From contig JACAXG010000034.1 of NCBI GenBank assembly GCA_018881555.1, positions 3,544,615-3,608,614 on the forward strand: DNA of 64,000 nucleotides. The letters are read 5' to 3'. Below the pieces are notes generated by a model. The model was not told where the DNA came from, did not search any database, and was given only the letters and a program-made list of their open reading frames with translations. Below are positions 38,805 to 48,200 of the stretch, piece by piece. The translations under genes and the position numbers were made by a program. Positions within the stretch are counted from its first letter, which is position 1. The number at the start of each line of letters is the position of its first letter. The stretch is from Amblyornis subalaris. Taxonomy: Eukaryota; Chordata; Aves; Passeriformes; Ptilonorhynchidae.

Positions 38805-41623
38805 GTAAGAACAAATATCTGCCTTTCTAAAGATGAGACCTCTAGAGGTGAGAAGAAAAAAGGGATATCACATAAATACGGCCAAATAGGTCAACACCTA
38901 TGCATTTCATGCTTTTATTTAGTCCGGCCACCTCCAAAATCGAAGTTACTTTCAGAAGAGGAAGAGCAGTAGCTCCCCTGGTGCTTGGGGGAGGTGTTGG
39001 GGTAGTAACAGTTGAGGGAATCAGAAACGCAACCTCTTCTAGCACCAGCACAGGTCATTAAAGACACCTGGTCACTATGGGAACCCTTCTCTGACAAACT
39101 GGAAATCAGGACCTCATTATTGCTGGCAAGTGTAGCCTGGATGGGTGGGAGAATATGGCATATCCAAACCTGAATCATCTCCCTTGCCTGGCATACTTAC
39201 TGCTGCCTCAATTTCACAAATCATTAACACCACGTTGCTTCAGGTTATAGCATCTCCTGATGCCATTTTAAACTCCCGTGAAGGGGATGATGAGCCAGAT
39301 GAATTGTGAGCAGAAGTGCCCTCAGCTGAACCACCTTTGGTGGAGCTGCACTCCCCTGTCTGCACAATCATCTCAATGCACCTACACAATCAGAATGAGA
39401 ATGATTACTTAAATAACATTAGGGATTATACGGTAAGCAAGGATGTAAATAAATTTGCNTTTCAAATTACCAAACCACAATACTGAAAGGATATCAAGGG
39501 CCTTTGGAGAGAACGTGGTCTGCATTTTGCCAGTCTTTTAATGAANCATCCTTACTGTTGAGTTGCTGCTGCTTCAACAGTGACCTGAGGCAGCTCCCAG
39601 GTAAGGAATCAGAGCCAGACCTTTAGATGCTGCTGTTCCTAGCAAAGGGGGTATATCTGTCNCTAGGTGTACATTTAAGTTGCTTCTCAATAGCCTCTGA
39701 ACCCTGCAGATGATTGAATCCCCTCCAAANCCAGGTTTCTGCTGTCAGCATTTGCAAACTGTCAGTGCTCTGATGCTGCCCCTGGCTACCGTGGCCTGCA
39801 TCCCATGGCCCAGCCCCAGCCTGACTGTGTCCTCCCCAAGCAATGCCCATGCTGTGGCTCCTCCATGCTAAGACTCCAAAGCATGCACCCTNTCATGGGA
39901 GCTGGAAATCTCTAACTTGAGTGTTCCTTCTGCCATATTTATATGACACAAAGTTGAGATCATGCCGTCCTATCTGGCTGTGTCATCTGCACGAGATGAA
40001 GTTTTACGTAAAAATACATTTACTGTTAACTTGAATGTTAAAATCTGCTAGTTGTCAAAGGAAACAGTTTGAATTACTTGGATAGTGTATTTTGGGTTTC
40101 TTAGGCATCAAACATTCTTTCAGAAAGATGTTGAAAAGCTCACACAATGTGTCTGTTGTTCATCTATGCAGGGAAGATGCATTTGCTTCAAGTGATTTGA
40201 CGAAGTGTTTAAGAGTAACAAGCATATTTAGATTTTGGAAGTATGGTATTAATTACAGCATTTTACAGAACATTAAATTCGTTAATTAGGCAAATTTACA
40301 AAAGCAAATCCAAGGTAAACTGAATTAATAATAAAAAAAGGNGATGTGTTTAATGACTTGTGCATGCTTTGTAAACTTGCGTAATCAAAAAGAGGATCTT
40401 GGAAACAGGACTTGCAAAGTCTGCAAAATATTTGGGGAAGCAGCATTTAAATAACTGAATGACTCTTCTAGTCATGTTTCATTGAGAAATAGTAGTGCTC
40501 CTAAAGATAAATGGAGCTTCTGAAGTCAAATAATTCAGTGGGATCAGCAATTGGACAAGTTTAGTTAATTTAAAAGGCAATGCTACAGTTAAAAAAAGTT
40601 TATTTTTGTTTTCANATGCAGAGGAGCTGTGTTGCTATAAAGACCTTACATTAGGGGATGAGATGGTGCAAAAGGAAGACAAACTCAATAACTAGAAGCC
40701 ATTAAAAGAGACAAAATATCCTGGAGTCACTGGAAATGCTTCAGATTTACTATGTGAATGGAAGCGAAATTGGTCCTATTGCATCAAATACTCCCTTTTG
40801 AAATGCAAGATCTCCCCTGGCTCCAGTATTTCTGTCCTGTGAGCACTGAAGTGAAGGAGACAGAGAAGTGGGACCAGCCTGTGTAATGGATTGCAGTCTT
40901 TGGAAAGAATTGTCTTAACTCATTCTGAGAAGAGAAACTCCACAATTTGGCACAGTAAAAGAAAAATTAATAGNAAAAAAATCTGTATCTTCTTACAGGC
41001 ACATTCTGGAACACAGTACATGCCGGAAATAGGAATTCACACTATTTGTTTAAGCAAAAGATCTCTGACTGGCTTGGAGCAGGACTTACCTAATGCAGAA
41101 CAGCTTAAATACCAAATAAAAAATGATGCTTGGATTAAAATATTAGAAAGTCTAGGTAGAAATTACCTCATCTCAGTGAGATTGTGACATGAACTCACCC
41201 AAGTTTAATGAATCATTTCCTGAGCTGGGTTCTGGCTGGTGCCTGTCCACCCCAGCAGCACCTGGCCCGGCTGAAAACTGAGTTTCCTGCAGAGGTGTTG
41301 CGGGGCACGTCCAAAAGGGTAAAACAGCTGGATTTCCTGAGACAGCCCATGATGCTGAGCACACCTGGAGGCTAAACAAACATGAGCAGGAGAGCTAGGT
41401 AGCTCTCTCATCCCCACAGTGCCACTTGCTGCCTTGGTGAGGAGTAAGGCTTGGGGACAATGCTGGTGGGGCTCAGGGGCTCACAGATTGCTTTTTAATC
41501 AGCCAGTTTGATTTCAAACATTTGCAACTGAGCTGCTCCTCCCCATGTGTGAGCATGTTCCTGCCTTCCCTCATACAACTGCATCCTGAAGCCTACAGCA
41601 TTCATTTTCTCTTGTTTTCATAT

Positions 41624-41689
41624 CCTTTTTGGAAATTGACTCGTTTGTTCTCATAACCTTTTTGGAAATTGACTCGTTTGTTCTCATAA
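41624..41689. repeat. Exact 33-bp tandem duplication (two copies)
   Basis: Copies at 41624-41656 and 41657-41689 share the unit starting cctttttggaaattgactcg. The second copy is directly abutting and identical. Confidence 0.9.
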
Positions 41690-43149
41690 CATGCCACCCA
41701 TTTCGTAGCAAATGCAGATTTCCCTCCCCAATTGTTTTAGTTTGTATAAAAGTCATGTAAACTAAGAAAGAAGCAGCCTCCAGCCCCAGGGTTGGTCTCC
41801 TCCTGCTAATTGCAGATCCTGAACTTCCTTTGTGTGCCCTGCTGCTGACAGCCTGGGTTGTGCCAGCTCCCAGCTGGTTCAGGAAACGATGGCGGGTGGA
41901 TTTACCCATATGGGAAGGATCCATGAAACTGCTCCAGAGTTCACTTGAGGAAGAGTGAGTCTTTTAGAAAATGCCATCATGCAGGAGTGTAAGTGCCAAT
42001 TGGAAGAAACAAGAGAGTGACAGAGACATGTTGTTTGGGAAGAGCTCTGATGGGCATCTCGGCCAAGAGCTGGTGAAGAAGTAGTGCTTAGGAGAAAGGT
42101 GGGTGATGCATCAGTAAATGGAGCTGCAAGACTTGAATCGCTTTAATTCGGCCATCACTGGCAAGGGATGTACTGGTGAAGTCTTCTCAGAAACAATCTA
42201 AAAGTTCACATTCGTTGAGGCCTCACTGTGATCACATCCAGTCTCGCCCAGATCCTGCAATGTGTCTCAAGGTGTTGGTCCTCGACATGGGCCTGTGGCA
42301 GAGCTGCCCTGTCAAAGGTCATGGTTTCTCCGCAGGTGAGCCTGAAGCCTCTTTTTTTTGAGAAGATTCCCTTCAGTATTCCTTTTCCTTGCTGTTTAAA
42401 ACATTGTGTCCCTGGGGTCACACAACCACAATAGGTTGGAGCCTGGCTTGCAGGCTGTGGTGGTCAATGCTCGGGACAAGCACGACATGGGCTCCTCCAG
42501 GTTTTTAACAAATCCTCCTGGATCCAAGCACGAGGCACTGCCCAGGCAGCCTCAGGTCAGCAGGGAGGGCCAGGGGCAGCTTTTGTGCCTAGAAGAAATG
42601 TTTCTTGATGCCTCTTAGGAACCTGCAGAGACTTTTGCTTTCCTGTGGCATTTCNGGCCTTCAGAGGGAGGAGCAATGCCTGCACACCTCTGCACAGTGT
42701 GTGTGTATGTCCTTGTGGGTGCTGGGGCACAGCGGGGATGCTGGGCACGGCTGGGATAACTGACACTGTGAAACAGCTGAATGTGGCCTTGACGCTGGTG
42801 CTGTGTGGGCCCCTCGGGGAACCACCCTGGGACTGACCGGGTAGAGGGGATTCTGACCNCAGCTGGTGGCTCCCTGTGCTCCATGTCCCTGCCACGGGCA
42901 GGGCCTTACAGAGCCATGACGCGTCCTATGTGCTTGGCAGCGGCTTGAACCTGAAAAAGTTTCAGCTGCGGTGAGGAAAGCGTCCCCTGGAGAAGGCTCC
43001 CCTTTGAGGGTGGAGGGGGTATCCTCCCAGGCACCGCACAGCCAATGCCAGTGGGGAGGCCGGCACTGCTGCCTGAGAGCGCGATGTGGGGCCAGGACAC
43101 ACCGGGCTGTGCTGGCAGTCGGGGGTAGGCGCTGTCCCCGTCCCCGCAG

Positions 43150-43347
43150 GTGCCCAGGTGGGATAGATGCCGTGCCCAGGTGGGATGGATGGATGGATGG
43201 ATGCCGTGCCCGGGGGGATGCGGTGCCCGGGGGGATGGATGCCGTGCCCGGGCAATGCTGTGCCCGGAGAATGCCGTGCCCGGGTGGGATGGATGCGGTG
43301 CCCGGGGGATGCGGTGCCCACGGGGATGGATGCGGTGCCCACGGGGA
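43150..43347. repeat. GC-rich minisatellite upstream of PID1 (ten GTGCCC-cored units)
   Basis: Ten copies of GTGCCC start at 43150, 43172, 43206, 43223, 43244, 43260, 43276, 43298, 43314 and 43335. Spacings are mostly 16-17 or 21-22 bp. The longer units carry an extra GGAT step, and one 34-bp unit contains a run of GGAT repeats (43183-43202). The typical unit is GATGCSGTGCCCGGGG. The array ends about 130 bp upstream of the PID1 ATG, so it may overlap the promoter. Confidence 0.85.
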
Positions 43348-43379
43348 CCGGCGCCGCCGGGCGGGTCCGCGCGTGGCCC

Positions 43380-43477
43380 CCACGCGTGGGCGGGGCGGGG
43401 CGGGGCGGGGCGAGGCGCGCGCCCGCAGAGAGCCGCGCGCGGCCCCGCTCGGCAGCGCCTCCCGCCGCCGCGGCACC
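43380..43477 (+). promoter_or_regulatory. PID1: PID1 proximal promoter / 5' UTR with GC-box array and EGR-type site
   Basis: GCGTGGGCG at 43384-43392 is the exact EGR1 consensus. It overlaps a run of five 5-bp GGGGC steps (43388-43412), each a potential Sp1/KLF GC box, and sits at the palindrome CCACGCGTGG (43380-43389). No TATA box is visible. The ATG context CGGCACCATGT has A at -3. The transcription start cannot be fixed from sequence; part of this segment must be 5' UTR. Confidence 0.6.
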
Positions 43478-43507
43478 ATGTGGCAGCCGGCCACGGAGCG
43501 GCTGCAG
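43478..43507 (+). CDS. PID1: PID1 first coding exon (MWQPATERLQ isoform)
   Basis: ATG at 43478 starts ten codons, MWQPATERLQ, followed directly by a donor (CAG/gtaggg) in phase 0. This decapeptide is the start I recall for one isoform of PID1 (phosphotyrosine interaction domain containing 1, NYGGF4), with HFQTMLKSK following in the next exon. PID1 is a small cytosolic PTB-domain adaptor. It binds the NPxY tail of LRP1-type receptors and dampens insulin/IGF signalling. The PTB domain is encoded downstream and is not in this window. Support comes from the CpG island around the ATG and from the conserved DNER-PID1 order and strand. The exon alone is short, so identification rests on peptide plus synteny. 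Confidence 0.9.
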
Positions 43508-43548
43508 GTAGGGGGGGGCCGGGGCCGAGCCCGAGCCCGAGCCCGAGC
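43508..43548. repeat. PID1: G-run and (CCGAGC)4 hexanucleotide repeat at the PID1 donor
   Basis: The intron opens with gta and nine G (the first belonging to the donor), then two GGGGCC words, then four exact CCGAGC units at 43525-43548. The G-runs on this strand could form a G-quadruplex next to the 5' splice site. Confidence 0.8.
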
Positions 43549-45173
43549 CCGCAGGGGTGCCCGAGGGGGCGGCGGGGCCGCGCGGCTCTGGGGTGGCAGC
43601 GGGACCGGCGGAGCATCACCCCCGTACCGGGAGTTTGTTGCAACTTCTGCCCCCGGCGGCGCGGAGGGAGGGTGTGCGGGGGACGCGGGACGCGCACGCG
43701 GTGCGGGGGGGCCGCTGCCCCGGCGGCCGCGGCGCTCCCCGCGGGGTTGGGTGCCGGCTGCGGGCGGGGCGGCTCGGCGGGGCTCGGCGGGGGACGCGCC
43801 GCTCAGGGGCTTCTCCGCCGCCCCCCGTGGGTGAGCGGAGCCCCCGGCCCGGGTCCGTCTGACCCCGCGGTGCGGGAGGGTCCCTGGAGCGGCGCGCTGG
43901 GGATGCAGAATCCCGCGGGAGTCCTTCGCCGCCCGCACATCCAGAGGTCGGGATGTGTCAGGGTCNCCGGGGTTCCCCCTTGCCGCACCCTCCGGCAGCG
44001 GGTCGGGTGTGCGGTGCCCGCTCTGCCGTTGTTCAAGTGGCTTGTGCGTGTTACACAGTGCGGGGGAATCCGAGACGGGTAGGGAGCGAGATGAAATAAA
44101 ACTCACTTTGTAGTTCTACTGCGTCGGTTTCGTGTAGTTTTCCAGGGCAAGTGTCTAACGAGAGAGAATTGGACATTTTAAATAAGAATCAATGGGCGCA
44201 GCAGATGACAAGGAAAGGTTATTACTACTTTTGCAATTCAAATTGAGGATTTTCTTTGATATCAGCAAGCAGAAAATTCAGCGGCTTGATTGGAGTTGAT
44301 AGCAGAGCCAAGCTGAGAGATCCATGAGCTTTAATCTGTACCGGCCAGTAATGGGAATAATTCCTGATCTTAAAAAGCTNTACTTTTCTCTACAATAAGA
44401 AGCTTGATTTTTAGTGGATAGGAGTGATGTAGCACATACATAGTTGATGGATTCCGGGGCAAAACTATGTGAGCGTGTTATTATTCATTTATTTCTTTCC
44501 CGGTGTTAGTCCGAAACCTCTCCGTGCTAAACGTAAGTGGCAGGGTCACCCGTGTGAAGGAGTTAATGGTCTTGGGCAGGTTGTGGAGGCAGGGGTGTTC
44601 CCTGGGGAGATGCTGCTGCAGGGGACAGACCTCAGGTGAGGCTGCACCCAGCGGCTGGGGACAAAGGAGAATGAATCTGAGGGAAGGGAAGAAGAAAGGG
44701 GAAGCCGAGGTTAGTAGTGTTGTGCTGGTCTGGATTGTACAGAACGGCTCTGTGTCCCCTTTGTGGAAATAGGGCGGTGTTAAAATAACAAGGTAGTATT
44801 ATCACAAGTACCTGATACGGTCTACAGGAGCATGCAATGCTAAAGAGAACCAAATGCTTGTGTTTTGCAGAATAAGCTTGTGAGTGTAACCTTGTTTAGC
44901 CTCGTTTGGCTGTATCCTGTGCACTGATCGGGGTCTTGCTTTAGGGAGCGGCTGGGAACGGCTGGGTGCTGTGGGGAAGCAGGGCTGCCTGGAGGGGAGG
45001 GATTGCTGGGCCTCTCACTTACCTGTTGCAGCACAACACAGACCTGTAGCAAGGGGAGCCTGTTGTTGAAGGGGAGCCACAAGCACCAAAGTTCTCAGCA
45101 GTGGCCACTAACTTTGTGCAGACCTACTGTTGGTTGCCTCTAGCTGGAGGCTTCGGGGTGTCCTGAGCCTATC

Positions 45174-45211
45174 AAAATGCTGAGTGCCTGTAAAAATGCT
45201 GAGTGCCTGTA
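45174..45211. repeat. Exact 19-bp tandem duplication (two copies)
   Basis: Unit aaaatgctgagtgcctgta at 45174-45192 and again at 45193-45211, in PID1 intron 1. Confidence 0.9.
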
Positions 45212-48200
45212 AAGGCACTTTTTGCCAACAGGAGTTTCTGGGGAGGTACATCAATTTGTGTAGGTGCTCTATAAAAAACAAATCAGGGGGATCCAAAAGT
45301 GCAGAATTAAACAATGCTTTGGACTTGTGCCAGCTCCTGAAATGGGGAGAAGCCTTGGAAAAATTACAAGAAGCCCATAATAATTGTGTGTTCATACAAG
45401 GGCTTTAATAACAATATAGTGAATAGTGGACAAAATTAATGTGAGGGGAAGGATGCTGGGAGTAACTAGAATGACATCCTGTAATTGAAAGCTTGATCCT
45501 AATCCATATACATGTGAGCCAGAGTTACATGGGCAATAGACTATCTAATATCTCCAACCCCTCTGAATTTTTTTTCCTCCGAAAAAACCCTTGAAGCCTT
45601 GGTCCTTTCAAGTAGTCTGATATCCGCTTGACGTGTTGTGAATCACCAGCCTGGCCAGAGCTGCTGGCAGCTCTGCCTGGCCCCCTGCGGAGAGCTTGTG
45701 CAAGGTATAAATGCATCTTTTTTCCCTTCTTCCTCCCCCTCAACATCCTAATTTAGTTTCAGGTGTCCCATGTTGCTGTCTTTATCCCAGTCCTCTGTTT
45801 GTCTCAGGCTCCCTTTCTCCGGACACCTAGATGCTGTGAAACAAATGTTGGTGCCATGGGGGTGTTGAAGGGGGGCCCTCTACTTGTGCCTGGCATCACA
45901 AGAGCTCACCGTGGCTGACAAACAAGTGTTGGGAAGGCACTGGGCATGGGATTTTGGCTGTAGCAGGGTGGTATGTGGTCACTGGGTAGGGTAGATGACG
46001 TCTTATGGTCTCTATTAATGTATTCCGGGATAGCTGGTTATGCCAAGTCACTACTGTAGGATATTTGGGGGATTAATAATGGCAGATGCCACTCTGTCTT
46101 CTGATGGCTGTGTGCAAAAGTGTGGAGTTGGCACAGCTTTCTTGATGTTTTGATGTGTGTGCTGTATGGGGCTTGATTTTGACCCAGATGTATCTTGTGT
46201 TAATATCTAGCTGTGGTGAAGTGCAGATCTGTTGTTAGCCCACGGTGTAGCTCTGTACTAAGTAAAACAGCAAAGAAAATATTTTCATATCTCAGAATAT
46301 TTCTTTTGGCCTGGTTCAGTAAGGGAAAGTATGAACCGCCTTTGGAAGTGGATGCCTGTTGGTACGGGTCAGTCCTGCCCTCAGTGCTAAGGCAAGCTGC
46401 GCATGTTTAACCAATGGCAGCGAACATCACGGTGTGAAGCCTCCTGTCACGTTCTGNCAAAGTGTGCAGTGGTCCTCTATTGCTCGCGGGCCTCCTTTCC
46501 CAGTCCCACACAATGTGTGACAAGACTGCACATTCCTGGTCTGTGCCTGTTCATGCAAAATCCACTTCTGTTCCAACTGTGCTCAGTCCTGTCGAGTTTC
46601 ATAGTTTGTGCTGAAGTTTTTGGCGTTGACTGGATGGGTACAATTCCAGTAGTGAGGTCAGCAGCAAAGCTCACGCATACGCAATAGGAATGAAGTGTCA
46701 TCAGCAGCTGGGTTACAAAATGCAGTGAGCTGGGGCATGAGCTGGGCTTGTCCCCACTGCTGTCGTGACCACTTGCTGCTGAAAACTTCATCTGCTGCTA
46801 AAATGTGCCGCCTTCCCAGAGCCTTGGTTTCTGGCTTTGCTGAAATAAGCTGTGATTGCTTGTTTTTTGATTTGGGTTGGTTTTTATTTGTTTTTGGTCA
46901 GCNTGTTCTCTACTTCCCTCTGATGGAAACTTTTCCTGTTATCCTGCNGCTGAATGAAGAAGCCTCTCTGCTTCTGGGAGATATGTTGAATTGAATTAAA
47001 TGGATTAGAAGAATAAGCTAGAAAAATGTAAATATCGAGGTTTCTTCTTGAAAATATAATACAGTGAAGCCTGCTTTTTCTTTTGCTATTCCTTTCCTTT
47101 CACCTTTTGTGATTCTTTCACTTATAGCAACATTGAAGTTTTGTCTCCAAAGTTAGTGGGACAGGCAGGTACATGGGAAACCACACAGCTGGAATGTTGT
47201 GCGAATATACCATAGGGATCAGCGAGTCCCTGGTGTGGTAAGAAGATCATGATTTTTCAGGTAATAGAGGATTAGCATTATTCACACAGCGTAAAAGAGA
47301 TGATTTGGGACTGTGTCTGTTTGGGAGACTTTTTCCCTGCTAATTTCTGTGGCGGCGTTCCTGGTTTGTGTTCAGTAAAATGCAGGAGGGCATACAGAAC
47401 ATGTGTGTGCCTCCCAGTCTTCTGTGCTGGTAAAGCACGGTTGCTTCAGGTATTTAAGGCTCGTTCTCGCTGCTGGGAATGCCGAGACTCCAGCCTGGGG
47501 CTCACTGTACGTTCCTGGTATGGTTTTCATTGCCGTGTTTGCAGCAGACCTTACCAATGGTTGCAAGCAGTGTGCGCTGATTTGTGGCTTCATGTTCGTG
47601 GCAGCGGCACTTGTTGAAATGATGCCGAAAATATTTTGAAATCTTTCTTTAAAATTATTTCCAAATGTACCTTCTGTGCCTGGTTTGGCAGCCCTTGGAA
47701 ACGCAGCTGGGATTCTGGAGCTGATGGTCTCAGCGATGCTCCCGTGAGGACTCTGAAGTGGTGTTTGAAAACAAGCGAGGTCTTCTCACAGTTTTGTGTG
47801 CCTGCCTGAGAGATGGCTGCTATTTGCTTTGTAACCTAAATTTTCCTGGANGCTTGATGCCAGACATTGTTTCTAGATAATAAATCCCAGTGGGTGCATA
47901 GTTTCCGAGGTCGTGGTGTTTATAAGCCCTGTTTATAAGTTTTCCTGCTTCTCTTGACACATGTGGGTAATAGGGCTCCCCATGTTCAAGAGGCTTTTCC
48001 CCTGGAGCAGAGGTGCAGCAGTGCCGGTGCTGCCCAGCCTCGTGCTGTGTTGCCAGGCGCCCCTGAGCAGAGCCATGCTCATGAACCCTCTTTTTGGAGA
48101 AGGTCTCACTTTCTGCTGTGGATGGTACAGGTGGTGGGCTCACACGAGCGGGGCTCAGGTAGGCGGGAACAGACATGGGTGTCATGGATCTTTGGGGTGG

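Larger units (their letters stand above)
29030..43379. other. Intergenic region between DNER and PID1
   Basis: About 14.3 kb without a recognised protein gene. Composition becomes more GC-rich around 30900-31700 and 37760-38600. Several overlapping open frames occur (152 codons at 32130-32588 plus; 119 at 33914-34273 minus), but none has recognisable domains, and neighbouring open frames overlap them on both strands, so I treat them as chance. An AT-rich block at 33480-33720 is dense in forkhead-, GATA- and homeobox-like words and may be a regulatory element. Separate entries cover a CpG island, a candidate exon and two tandem duplications. Confidence 0.7.
43040..44030. promoter_or_regulatory. 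PID1: CpG island spanning the PID1 start exon
   Basis: About 1 kb of very high G+C with abundant CpG, from the minisatellite upstream of PID1 through exon 1 and roughly 500 bp into intron 1. Both flanks drop sharply to ordinary composition. It produces long open frames on both strands (481 codons minus at 42661-44106, 310 and 287 plus), which are compositional artefacts. A TATA-less, broad-start promoter is expected. Confidence 0.85.

Noticed and set aside
43150..44082. 310- and 287-codon plus-strand open frames beginning in the minisatellite
   Set aside because: They read through PID1 exon 1 and its donor in the wrong frames and derive their residues from repeat units. The conserved start is the ATG at 43478.
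42661..44106. 481-codon minus-strand open frame over the PID1 CpG island
   Set aside because: It runs antisense through the minisatellite and PID1 exon 1, is proline/arginine/alanine-rich with a repeated HGI/PPG-type pattern from the tandem array, and equally long frames exist on the other strand. This is what stop-poor GC-rich DNA gives.
47403..47639. 78-codon hydrophobic open frame in PID1 intron 1
   Set aside because: No family resemblance. Overlapping frames occupy the other strand, and a single short hydrophobic frame is expected by chance in 20 kb.
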